Assembly: GCA_964492775.1 (NCBI GenBank)
Contig: CAZBLH010000010.1
Span: 1-57,210, forward strand
Length of the DNA stretch: 57,210 nucleotides
Reading direction: 5' to 3'
Source of the DNA: WRDS01 sp964492775
GTDB taxonomy: Bacteria; Actinomycetota; Coriobacteriia; Anaerosomatales; PHET01
The notes below the pieces were generated by a model. That model worked only from the letters and a program-made list of their open reading frames with translations. It ran no database searches and was not told the DNA's origin. Position numbers and translations under genes: made by a program. Positions 41,220-48,627 of this stretch are shown one piece after another (position 1 is the first letter of the stretch; each line of letters begins with the position of its first letter).

Positions 41220-41267
41220 GTATGGAGCGTGAAACCTCGGGCAGATGTGGGGAGATTGCATCCATAC
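41220..41267 (+). promoter_or_regulatory. Cold-shock gene leader with hairpin
   Basis: GTATGGA (41220-41226) can pair with TCCATAC (41261-41267), enclosing a 34-nt loop about 60 nt before the cold-shock protein start. Long structured leaders are typical of cspA-type genes. The promoter itself is not clear. Confidence 0.35.
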
Positions 41268-41325
41268 GGCTGTCCCGAAGGGGGCGAGTCGGAGGAGACC
41301 CTTACACCGACGGAGCGTGGTTCTA

Positions 41326-41532
41326 ATGCCAGAGGGTACGGTCAAGTGGTTCAATGCAGAGAAGGGCTTCGGTTTCATCGAGCCCGCCGAGGGTGGAGAG
41401 GACCTGTTCGTCCACTTCAGCGCAATCGAGGGCACTGGGTTCAAGTCGCTCGATGAGGGCGCCCGAGTCCGATTCGACGTGGGCGAGGGCCGCGACGGCA
41501 AGAAGCAGGCCATCAACGTCACCCAGTTGTAG
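41326..41532 (+). CDS. Cold-shock protein (CspA family)
   Basis: This 68-residue protein with a single cold-shock OB-fold domain binds single-stranded RNA or DNA. The RNA-binding motifs KGFGFI (RNP1) and DLFVHFSAI (RNP2) are both present, and the total length is normal. It probably unfolds RNA structure in the cold or in stationary phase. The ATG at 41326 starts the conserved MPEGTVKWFN; the ribosome-binding site (GGAG, 10 bases upstream) is moderate. It precedes the rRNA methyltransferase gene by 44 nt on the same strand, and a small hairpin (41544-41559) separates them. Confidence 0.95.
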   Translation: MPEGTVKWFNAEKGFGFIEPAEGGEDLFVHFSAIEGTGFKSLDEGARVRFDVGEGRDGKKQAINVTQL

Positions 41533-41543
41533 AGCACGCGTAA

Positions 41544-41559
41544 CCGGGCATGTGCCCGG
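41544..41559 (+). terminator. Short hairpin between the cold-shock and RlmA-like genes
   Basis: CCGGGC-ATGT-GCCCGG is a 6-bp stem (extendable by one A-T pair) 12 nt after the cold-shock stop. It has no T-tract and is probably only a weak terminator or RNA end-stabiliser. Confidence 0.35.
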
Positions 41560-41576
41560 AGCCGGAAGGAGGACGG

Positions 41577-42491
41577 GTGACGGGCGGTACAGTCGGCGTC
41601 CTTGCGTGTCCGGTGTGTTCGTCAAGGCTGTCCCCGGTCCCGGACGGCGCTCGGTGCGAGCGCGGACACCAGTTCGACATGGCGCGGCAGGGCTATCTGA
41701 ACCTGCTGCCGAGCGGCACGAGATCGGCAGCAGGCGACTCTGCCGAGATGGTTGCTGCCCGTGCGCGGTTCCTCGCCGGCGGCCACTTCGACGGAATCGC
41801 CGAGGCGGTCGCACGCGCTGCCAGGCAGGCGTGTGCGAATGCCGCCGGCGAGCCATCATCGCCACCGGTGGTCGTTGAGATCGGCGCCGGAACGGCCTTC
41901 TACCTCGCGCGCGTGCTCGACGCGCTCCCTGAAGCGATAGGCGTCGCTCTCGACAGCTCGAGGTATGCGGCGAGGCGGGCCGCACGCGCCCACGGCCGCG
42001 CGATTGCGGTGGTGGCCGACGCTTGGCAGGCACTCCCGCTCCCAGATTCGAGCGTCGACATGGTGCTCGACATCTTCGCGCCCCGCAACGCCGCGGAGAT
42101 CGCCCGCGTACTCCGGCCAGTCGGCATGCTGCTCGTCGTGACGCCGACCGACGCCCATCTGCGCGAACTCGTCGGTCCGCTCGGCATGATCTCCGTGGAC
42201 GGCTCCAAGACCGAGCGGCTCGCGTCAGCGCTCGGACCGCTGTTCGCCGAGGAGGCGTGCGAGCGCATCGAGGCCCAGCTCAGCCTCGGCGCCTCTGACG
42301 TCGCCGATCTCGTGGCGATGGGGCCCTCGGCCCGCCACGTCACTTCAGCGTCGCTCGCCGAGCGGATTGCCGCGCTCCCGCAGCCGGTCACGGCTACGCT
42401 CTCGGTGGAGCTGCGTACCTTCCGGCCGCGCGTGGAACGCAGCGCGCCCGGCCGTGATGCGCCCGACTCTGATGCGAGTCCGGCGGACTAG
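41577..42491 (+). CDS. RlmA-like 23S rRNA guanine methyltransferase
   Basis: This is a 304-residue SAM-dependent methyltransferase. The N-terminus has the RlmA-type zinc finger CPVCSSRL...CERGHQFDMARQGYLNLL. A Rossmann fold follows (VVEIGAGTAFYLARVLDAL as the glycine-rich loop, VLDIFAPRNAAEIARVLRPVGMLLVVTPT). Relatives methylate a guanine in 23S rRNA helix 35 (G745 or G748), sometimes giving antibiotic resistance. The GTG at 41577 has GGAAGGAGG upstream. Its 3' end overlaps by 4 nt the convergent ligD gene. Confidence 0.88.
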   Translation: MTGGTVGVLACPVCSSRLSPVPDGARCERGHQFDMARQGYLNLLPSGTRSAAGDSAEMVAARARFLAGGHFDGIAEAVARAARQACANAAGEPSSPPVVVEIGAGTAFYLARVLDALPEAIGVALDSSRYAARRAARAHGRAIAVVADAWQALPLPDSSVDMVLDIFAPRNAAEIARVLRPVGMLLVVTPTDAHLRELVGPLGMISVDGSKTERLASALGPLFAEEACERIEAQLSLGASDVADLVAMGPSARHVTSASLAERIAALPQPVTATLSVELRTFRPRVERSAPGRDAPDSDASPAD

Positions 42492-45127
42492 AGTCCCAGC
42501 CGCGAGAGCGCGTCTCTCGTGAGCGACTGCCGAGCCTTCGGCAGGTCGGCCCACGGGTCAGCAGCAAGCTCTGCAAGCCGTTCGCCGATGTCGCGAACGC
42601 AGTACTCCGGGCGCTCGGCTCCCTGCTCGACCTCGTCCCAATGCAGCGGCACCGCGATCGGAGCTCCGGGCCGCGCACGCGGGCTGTACGCGCCGATCGA
42701 TGTCGCACCGCGCGTGTTGCGCACGTAGTCGATGAAGATCTTGCCGACGCGGTCGGCTTTGCGCATCGAGGTGGTGAAGGCACGCGGCTCGATCGCGACG
42801 ATGCTCTCCGCGAAGGTGTGGGCGAAGTCGCGCACCTGCTCCCAGCTGTGGCGCCGAAGTACGGGGACGACGACGTGCAACCCTTTGCCGCCGGTCGACT
42901 TGAGCCACGACTGGAGGCCGAGCCGGTCGAGCTCGCTGCGGAGCAGCAGTGCCGTGGCAGCAACCTGGCTCCAGGGGTGGCCCTCGTCAGGATCCAGGTC
43001 GAACACGATGCGGTCGGGCTTGTCGATGTCATCCGCGCGCGATCCCCACGGGTGGATCTCGAGTACGCCCATCTGCGCGAGTCCCACGAGCCCCGAGACA
43101 TCGTCGATGCGGGCGTAGGGCGCGGTCGTACCCTCGCCGGGCTCGTAGACATCCACGGTCCCGACGGTCACCGGGAAGTCCTTGATGTGCTTCTGATAGA
43201 AGCACTCGCCGGTGTAGCCGGCAGGGCATCGAACAAGCGACAGGGGCCTGTCGGCGACGTGCGGGAGCATCTGCTCGGCTACCGTCTCGTAGTACCGGGC
43301 GAGCTCGATCTTCGTGATGCCCGTGTCCGGCCAGAGGACGCGGTCCGGGTTGGACAGCGACACCCCCGCGAACTCGACGCGACCGCTCTTGCCGGCCGTG
43401 GCCACCCGTCCGGGTGCGTTCCCGGGCGCCGGTTCGCTGCCCTCCAGCGGCGGCACAGGCAGCGGGGCGGGTTTCTCGGCAGTGACCTCGTCGGGCGTCT
43501 TGTCCTCACGAATCCCGACGAACGAGGGGTGGCGCAGCGAGCCCTCACGCGTCCACTCAGCGAACGAGACCTCGACGACGAGCCGTGGCTCTACCCAGTG
43601 AATCGCGCGAGCGTCGGCCCCGGTCGGCGGGTCGCTGACGGGCGGGTCGGTGCGTTGCAGCGGCTCGAGGCGGGAGAGGATGTCGGCGAGCAAGGCATCC
43701 GAGAAGCCCGTGCCGACGCGGCCTGCCAGCCGGTAGCGGCCGCCTTCTCCCACGGCGAGCACGAGAGCGCCGAAGCCTTTCCGGCTGCCCGAGGGGTCGG
43801 TGTAGCCGACCACGACGAACTCCTGTTGCTGAAGGCACTTGGTCTTGACCCAGGAGTGCCCTCGGCCACCGCGGTACGGCGCGTCGCGGCGCTTGGAGAC
43901 GACGCCTTCAAGGCGCATCTCGCAAGCGTGCTCGAAGAAGGTGTCGCCGCGACCGTCCACATGGTCGCTCAGCCGCAGCCGGTCGTCGTGGCGGGGGAGC
44001 AGCGGGGCGAGGAGCTCTTTGCGGCGCTCGAGCGGCACGTCGGTCAGGTCGTAGCCGTCGAGATGCACGAGATCGAAGAGCATGTAGTTCAGGCTGGCCC
44101 CGTCACCGCCGAGAACGAAGTTCTGCAGTGCCTGGAAGTCGCTTCTGCCGTTCTTGTCCATCACGACGACCTCGCCGTCGAGTACCGCTTGCTGGGCGGG
44201 CAGCGCGGCAACGGCATCCGCCACCGGACGGAACCGCTCAGTCCAGTCCTTGTGGTTGCGGCTGATGAGCTTCACGTCGCCGTGATCCAGGTACGCGAGA
44301 ATGCGGTAGCCGTCGAACTTGATCTCATGGAACCACCGATCGCCCTCGGGCACGCTCTTCACCAGCGTCGCGAGCTCGACCTCGAAGTCGTCCGGGTCCG
44401 GCATCGTCGCCGGCCGCGCTCCCTCGATCTCGCCGAGCGAAAGCGGCGGCGATGCCGCGTCGCTCGGTGGGGGCTGGATGCCGGTGGTTGTGGCGACGTT
44501 CTCGGCCAGGTCGGCGCTCGAGTGCCAGACCGCGTCGGTGTCCTCGGCGATCTGCTCCATCGTCCGCCCGGTCGCCACGCTCGTCTGCCACTCTTCGACT
44601 GCCGAGAAGGCCTCCTTGGGCCGGACCTCTTCATCGCGTTCCTTGAACAGCAGCCAGCTGTTCTGCTGTGGCTTGCCGCCTTTGCCGTAGCCTTTGGTCT
44701 TCACGAGCATCCAGCGGCCGCGAAGCCGTTCGCCGTAGAGGTAGAACTTCAGGTGCCCCTGCTCGAGGTGCTCGCGAGGGTCGCCGTGGTCCGGCTCCCA
44801 GGTGCCGCGGTCCCAGAGCATGACGGTGCCACCGCCGTACTCGCCTTTGGGGATGTTGCCCTCGAAGGAGCCGTACTCGATGGGGTGGTCCTCCACGCGC
44901 ATCGCCAGGCGCTTCTCGGATGGATCGAGTGAGGGGCCCTTCGGTACGGCCCACGAAAGCATCACGCCGTCGAGCTCGATGCGGAAGTCCCAGTGGAGCC
45001 GGGAGGCGGCGTGCTTCTGGATCACGTAGGAGAGACCCGATTGTGGCCGCGTCTCGGTCTCACCCCCGGCGGGTTCCGGTGTCGCGGCGAAGTCGCGCTT
45101 GCGGCGGTACTCGTCGAGGGGGGTCAT
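42488..45127 (-). CDS. ligD: Multifunctional DNA ligase D
   Basis: This 879-residue non-homologous end-joining enzyme has the domain order 3'-phosphoesterase (about 1-185; HAASRLHWDFR, EDHPIEYGSFEG), ATP-dependent ligase (about 240-540; catalytic Lys270 in EIKFDGYRI), and primase-like polymerase (about 575-879; IVFDLDPDEG with the metal aspartates, STGGKGLH). This is the phosphoesterase-ligase-polymerase order, as in Pseudomonas, and differs from the polymerase-first order of mycobacteria. The start lies 4 nt after the Ku stop, so the two are co-transcribed. A second strand shows a long open frame here that is only a shadow. Confidence 0.96.
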   Translation of the reverse strand: MTPLDEYRRKRDFAATPEPAGGETETRPQSGLSYVIQKHAASRLHWDFRIELDGVMLSWAVPKGPSLDPSEKRLAMRVEDHPIEYGSFEGNIPKGEYGGGTVMLWDRGTWEPDHGDPREHLEQGHLKFYLYGERLRGRWMLVKTKGYGKGGKPQQNSWLLFKERDEEVRPKEAFSAVEEWQTSVATGRTMEQIAEDTDAVWHSSADLAENVATTTGIQPPPSDAASPPLSLGEIEGARPATMPDPDDFEVELATLVKSVPEGDRWFHEIKFDGYRILAYLDHGDVKLISRNHKDWTERFRPVADAVAALPAQQAVLDGEVVVMDKNGRSDFQALQNFVLGGDGASLNYMLFDLVHLDGYDLTDVPLERRKELLAPLLPRHDDRLRLSDHVDGRGDTFFEHACEMRLEGVVSKRRDAPYRGGRGHSWVKTKCLQQQEFVVVGYTDPSGSRKGFGALVLAVGEGGRYRLAGRVGTGFSDALLADILSRLEPLQRTDPPVSDPPTGADARAIHWVEPRLVVEVSFAEWTREGSLRHPSFVGIREDKTPDEVTAEKPAPLPVPPLEGSEPAPGNAPGRVATAGKSGRVEFAGVSLSNPDRVLWPDTGITKIELARYYETVAEQMLPHVADRPLSLVRCPAGYTGECFYQKHIKDFPVTVGTVDVYEPGEGTTAPYARIDDVSGLVGLAQMGVLEIHPWGSRADDIDKPDRIVFDLDPDEGHPWSQVAATALLLRSELDRLGLQSWLKSTGGKGLHVVVPVLRRHSWEQVRDFAHTFAESIVAIEPRAFTTSMRKADRVGKIFIDYVRNTRGATSIGAYSPRARPGAPIAVPLHWDEVEQGAERPEYCVRDIGERLAELAADPWADLPKARQSLTRDALSRLGL

Positions 45128-45131
45128 GATT

Positions 45132-45944
45132 TCAGGCCCGTTCCTTCTCGGCGGCCTCCACGCTGCGCTTCAGCAGCTCCATGATGTCGACCACCTCGCC
45201 GATGGCAGGTGCGGACTCCTTGCCCGGCATCTCGGTGATGGTGCGTCCGCCCTCCTCGACTTTGCGCTTGATGAGATCGAGAAGGTCGTTGCGGTACGTG
45301 TCCGTGTACTGCGCCGGGTCCCAGTCCTCAACGATCGCATCAACGAGCTGTTCGGCGAGCGCGAGTTCCTTGTCGGTCACCCCGATCTCGCCGAGGTCGG
45401 CCGAGGGAAGGCCGAGGTCTTCCGGCGCGCGGAGTTCGTCGGCGTAGCGCAGCAGGTCGAGCACGAGCGCGTCGCCGGCCGGGATGAGCGCGGCGAGGTA
45501 CTGGCGAGTCCGGATCACGACGTGAGCGACGGCGATCCGCTCGTTTCTGCGCAGCACCTCGCGCAGCAGGGCGTAGGGCTTGCGACCCGTAGCATCAGGG
45601 ACGACGTAGTACGGCTTGTTGAAGTAGGGCGGGTCGATACACGCTCGGCAGACCGCGGCGACGATGTCGATCGTGTGCGTGGCCTTAGGGTTCGCGGCCT
45701 CGATCTCTTCGGGCTCAAGGACCACGTAGTTGCCCTTCGCGTACTCGTAGCCTTTGACGATGTCGTCGAAGGGCACCTCCTCGCCGCTCGCCTCAGCGAC
45801 GCGTTTCTGCCGGACACGCGACATCGTCTTGCTGTCGAGGTTGTGGAAGCTGACCTCGGCGGCGCGGTCCTCCGCCGCGACCAGGCTCACAGGTATCGTC
45901 ACCAGCCCGAACGATATGACGCCTTTCCACAGTGCGCGCGGCAT
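45132..45944 (-). CDS. ku: Ku protein (non-homologous end joining)
   Basis: This is a 270-residue bacterial Ku that forms a homodimeric ring on broken DNA ends and recruits LigD. The N-terminal MPRALWKGVISFGLVTIPVSL is characteristic. Later landmarks are KGYEYAKGNYVVLEPEEIEAANPKATHTIDI and YVVPDATGRKPYALL, with a Lys-rich C-terminal tail for LigD contact. The ATG at 45944 was chosen because it begins the conserved family start, although a GTG three codons upstream is possible and the ribosome-binding sites are weak. It is the first gene of the Ku-ligD pair. Confidence 0.95.
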   Translation of the reverse strand: MPRALWKGVISFGLVTIPVSLVAAEDRAAEVSFHNLDSKTMSRVRQKRVAEASGEEVPFDDIVKGYEYAKGNYVVLEPEEIEAANPKATHTIDIVAAVCRACIDPPYFNKPYYVVPDATGRKPYALLREVLRRNERIAVAHVVIRTRQYLAALIPAGDALVLDLLRYADELRAPEDLGLPSADLGEIGVTDKELALAEQLVDAIVEDWDPAQYTDTYRNDLLDLIKRKVEEGGRTITEMPGKESAPAIGEVVDIMELLKRSVEAAEKERA

Positions 45945-45999
45945 GCCTTTCACGTGTCCTTTCGATGCGATGGCTTGCCGAGTATTTGCCCATATCGCG

Positions 46000-46413
46000 C
46001 TATCGCTCGGCGTTTGCCTTGATAGCGTCGCACAACCACTGCGCCAGGCCTTCACGCATGTCGTCGTAGGTCTTCTTGAAGCGCGGGTCGGCTATGTACA
46101 TCTCGCCGAGGCACACGTGCATCTCACGACTCAGCGGGTAGAACCAGCGGTCGATGATGAGCCGGGCCTCCTCGGCGATGTCGGCGGCACGCTCGTCGGT
46201 CGGCGCAACACCGGCGTCGAACAGCGCGATCATACGCGCGCCGTGCTCTTCCTGCTCGGCCTTCAGGCGCTCCCAGTCCTGCTTCGTGTAGCGCTTCGTG
46301 CGGCGAGCCGACTCCGCATACGCTTCGGTGTCGCCCCAGCGGTCCTTCACTTCGTCCTCGTACTCGGCCGGGTTGAAGTCGCCGAAGACTTCGAACATCT
46401 CTTCCTTCGTCAA
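46000..46413 (-). CDS. Predicted short TipAS form from an internal start
   Basis: An internal AAGGAGG (46421-46427 on the plus strand, read on the minus strand) lies seven bases before a TTG (46413) in frame. This would make a 137-residue protein that is only the TipAS domain and lacks the DNA-binding part. The spacing is ideal, and the site sits at the junction between the coiled-coil and ligand domains. The short form would titrate the ligand. The alternative is that the GGAGG is simply the codons for Lys-Gly-Gly. Confidence 0.5.
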   Translation of the reverse strand: MTKEEMFEVFGDFNPAEYEDEVKDRWGDTEAYAESARRTKRYTKQDWERLKAEQEEHGARMIALFDAGVAPTDERAADIAEEARLIIDRWFYPLSREMHVCLGEMYIADPRFKKTYDDMREGLAQWLCDAIKANAER

Positions 46414-46752
46414 CAGGAACCCTCCTTTCATCGCGGCAATCGTCTTGTCTATCAGGGCAAGCAGCCGCTTGTCGTGCGCAATCTTGGCCGCCACGAGCTC
46501 GCGCTGTGCGACGAGCGCATCGAGCGGATCGCTGTCGGTCGCGGCAAGGACCTGGGCAATCTCGTCGAGCGAGAAGTCCAGCTCGCGGTAGAGCAACACC
46601 CGCTGCAGCCGCGCGAGGTCCTCGTCGGTATAGAGCCGGTAGCCCGCCTCGCTTCGCCGCGAGGGCGTGAGCAGCCCGATCTCGTCGTAGTGGTGCAGTG
46701 TCCGCACGCTCACATGAGCGATCTCGGCCACCTGGCCGACTGTGTACGCCAT
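46000..46752 (-). CDS. TipA-like MerR regulator with TipAS domain
   Basis: This 250-residue regulator has an N-terminal MerR winged helix (TVGQVAEIAHVSVRTLHHYDEIGLLTPS, residues 4-31), then a coiled-coil helix (about 80-107), then a TipAS ligand domain (about 114-250; EMHVCLGEMYIADPRFKKTYDDM). In Streptomyces TipAL, this domain captures thiopeptides covalently and the gene also makes the domain alone from an internal start. Here an internal Shine-Dalgarno and TTG permit the same. The promoter is of autoregulated MerR type. The ATG has GGGAGG seven bases upstream. Other TipAS-domain proteins respond to many compounds, so the ligand is unknown. Confidence 0.92.
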   Translation of the reverse strand: MAYTVGQVAEIAHVSVRTLHHYDEIGLLTPSRRSEAGYRLYTDEDLARLQRVLLYRELDFSLDEIAQVLAATDSDPLDALVAQRELVAAKIAHDKRLLALIDKTIAAMKGGFLLTKEEMFEVFGDFNPAEYEDEVKDRWGDTEAYAESARRTKRYTKQDWERLKAEQEEHGARMIALFDAGVAPTDERAADIAEEARLIIDRWFYPLSREMHVCLGEMYIADPRFKKTYDDMREGLAQWLCDAIKANAER

Positions 46753-46775
46753 GTCGCTGCCTCCCTTCGCCGACG

Positions 46776-46806
46776 AGCCTACTCCCTCACATTACGTCAG
46801 GGTCAA
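46776..46806 (-). promoter_or_regulatory. MerR-type promoter with 19-bp spacer and operator
   Basis: On the minus strand, TTGACC (46801-46806) and TAGGCT (46776-46781) are separated by exactly 19 bp, the overlong spacing typical of MerR-activated promoters. The spacer holds CCCTGAC-GTAAT-GTGAGGG (46784-46802), an almost perfect 7-bp inverted repeat. The site lies about 25 bp from the TipA-like ATG, so it should be autoregulatory. Confidence 0.85.
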
Positions 46807-46875
46807 CACCTGCGCGACAATTTTCGCGCCGTTATGGCGGGAGCGGGTACAAGACTCGTGAAGGAGGTGGCTTCG

Positions 46876-47319
46876 ATGAAGATCCCTGACAGGTTCACCG
46901 ACGAGATCGACGCTCGCCGAGAAGAGCTGATGGAATGGTCCGAGGACGCCAAGGAGGACCTCGCGAGGCGAGCAGCGGAGATTCGCGAGCAGTTCGCCGA
47001 GAACGTCACGAAGGAGACAATGGTTGCCGTCTCGGGCTGGACCATGTTGGGCGCCGGCGTCGTGTGGGGCGTACTCGGCTTCACCCGGTCGCGGCGCAGG
47101 TTCGGCGATCTGATCGGCCCAATAGGCCTTATTGCCATGGGTGCCGCGGTGCTCGGCGGTTCCACGATCTGGCAGCGCAGGGCCGCCCACATCAGTGAGG
47201 CGGAGATGCGCGTCCGCGAGGAAATGGCATCGCTGGACCCGATTGCTCGGGTCCGCATACTCAAGGACCTCGCTGGCGAGACCGTGCCGTGGTTGAGAAG
47301 GTCGGTGCGCGCTGGCTGA
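46876..47319 (+). CDS. Hypothetical membrane protein
   Basis: This 147-residue protein has a charged N-terminal helix (residues 1-45; DARREELMEWSEDAKEDLARRAAEIREQF), then two hydrophobic segments (about 50-70 and 80-98) and a charged C-terminal helix. The ATG at 46876 has AAGGAGGTGG upstream, and an in-frame ATG 14 codons earlier lacks one. I do not recognise the family. It is divergent from the TipA-like gene, and its stop is at 47319 close to the ABC ATPase start, so the two may be in one operon. Confidence 0.68.
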   Translation: MKIPDRFTDEIDARREELMEWSEDAKEDLARRAAEIREQFAENVTKETMVAVSGWTMLGAGVVWGVLGFTRSRRRFGDLIGPIGLIAMGAAVLGGSTIWQRRAAHISEAEMRVREEMASLDPIARVRILKDLAGETVPWLRRSVRAG

Positions 47320-47365
47320 CCAGCAGTCCGCGCCGGAGGCGGCACACGAAGGCGCGCTCTTCGAG

Positions 47366-48130
47366 TTGGAGGACGCGCGCGTGCTTCGTGACGGGCGCAC
47401 GATCCTGGACGTCGACCGCTTCGTCGTGCGCCCGGGTGAGCACCTCGCGATTCTCGGCCCCAACGGTGCGGGCAAGTCCACACTCATCGGTCTGATGACC
47501 CGCGAGGTGCTGCCGCTGTGGCGCGAGGCGCCGCCGGTGCGCTTCGCGGGCCAGGACGCCATCGAGCTTGCCGAGTTGAGGCGGCTAATCGGCGTGGTCT
47601 CCTCGGCATGGCAGCATGTCGTCGACGTGCACCTGCCGGTGCGCGAGATCGTGCTCGGCGGCCGGTTCGGGGCACTTGGGATCCCTCCGCACCTGCGGGA
47701 GGTGGTCACCGCCGCCGATCATGCCGCCGCCGACGCGGCGATCGCTGAGCTCGGGATCGCCGAGCTCGCCGAGCGCGACATGCGCACGCTGTCCACGGGC
47801 GAGGCTCGCCGAGCGCTCATAGCCCGAGCACTCGTCCACGACCCGGAGGTCCTCGTTCTCGATGAGCCCTGTGCCGGGCTGGACCCGACCGGCGCATGGC
47901 AGGTGCGGGAGACCATGCGCTCCCTCACGCGCGGTGGGCGCACGCTCGTGCTGGTCACGCACCACATCGAAGACATCGTTGCCGGCATCGGTCGTGCCGT
48001 CATGCTGTCTGGCGGCCGCATCGTTGCCGACGGCCCGAAGCGCGAAGTACTGACGGCTGAGGCCCTGGGAGCGCTGTTCGGACTCGAGGTCGAGCTTGAG
48101 GAGCGTGGCGGAGAGTACCGCCTCTGGTAG
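47366..48130 (+). CDS. Stand-alone ABC-type ATPase
   Basis: This is an ATP-binding protein of about 254 residues with Walker A GPNGAGKST, Q-loop SSAWQ, signature LSTGEARRALIARAL, Walker B VLVLDEPCAGLDP, and H-loop VTHHIEDI. The LSTGE signature and the length resemble ModF/YlmA-type ATPases, some of which act on ribosomes or as part of unknown transporters. No permease gene is adjacent. The start is uncertain: TTG at 47366 is the only usual codon in frame, but the family start is more like LFELEDARV. A non-canonical CTG at 47312, overlapping the previous stop, would give 272 residues. Confidence 0.85.
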   Translation: MEDARVLRDGRTILDVDRFVVRPGEHLAILGPNGAGKSTLIGLMTREVLPLWREAPPVRFAGQDAIELAELRRLIGVVSSAWQHVVDVHLPVREIVLGGRFGALGIPPHLREVVTAADHAAADAAIAELGIAELAERDMRTLSTGEARRALIARALVHDPEVLVLDEPCAGLDPTGAWQVRETMRSLTRGGRTLVLVTHHIEDIVAGIGRAVMLSGGRIVADGPKREVLTAEALGALFGLEVELEERGGEYRLW

Positions 48131-48205
48131 AGGCTGCGGAGCTGGGGTGGGTCGCCACAATGCTGGCGACCCACGCGATGACACGGATGGACGGAGGCCG
48201 GACAC

Positions 48206-48619
48206 ATGCTCACATCGGTGATGGACGCGGTGTCGGGGCTATTCGAAGTGGCAGGCGTGGTCGTCATCGTCGGCGGGTTCGGGCTCGCTCTCGCTCGGGC
48301 GATCAGGTTGGCCGGGCTGCGGGACTGGTCGCGCGCATACGAAATCGTGCGGCGCGTGTTCGGCAAGAGCCTGCTGCTCGGACTCGAGGTGCTCCTGGCC
48401 GCCGACCTCATCCGGACAATCGCGGTCGAACCCACGCTGGACAACCTCTACGTGCTCGGCCTGTTGGTCGTCATCCGGAGCTTCCTGTCGTGGTCGCTCG
48501 ATGTCGAGCTCGAAGGCGTGTGGCCCTGGAACAAGCGCGCGATCGACTCCGCCGAGCGGGCATCGGCACGCGCGGAGGGTCCGCAAGCGGAGCGCTCGGC
48601 TCAGTCGCCTGCCGAGTAG
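48206..48619 (+). CDS. DUF1622 family membrane protein
   Basis: This 137-residue protein has three hydrophobic segments (about residues 13-35, 52-70 and 80-97) and a charged tail (about 105-137). The pattern, including a GKSLLLGLEVLLAADLIRTIAVEPTLDNLYVLGLLVVIRSFLSWSLDVELEG stretch whose middle is the best-conserved part, matches DUF1622, a family with no known function. The ATG has GGAGG upstream at good spacing. It ends 8 nt before the convergent AlkD-like gene. Confidence 0.85.
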   Translation: MLTSVMDAVSGLFEVAGVVVIVGGFGLALARAIRLAGLRDWSRAYEIVRRVFGKSLLLGLEVLLAADLIRTIAVEPTLDNLYVLGLLVVIRSFLSWSLDVELEGVWPWNKRAIDSAERASARAEGPQAERSAQSPAE

Positions 48620-48627
48620 AGCTGCGC

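Noticed and set aside
39780..41456. 558-codon plus-strand frame opposite the GGDEF gene
   Set aside because: The opposite strand encodes a complete TPR-GGDEF protein. This frame has no motif and runs through the cold-shock leader and gene.
42641..44932. 763-codon plus-strand frame opposite ligD
   Set aside because: The ligD frame has all catalytic motifs, while this one has none. Long antisense frames are common at this GC content.
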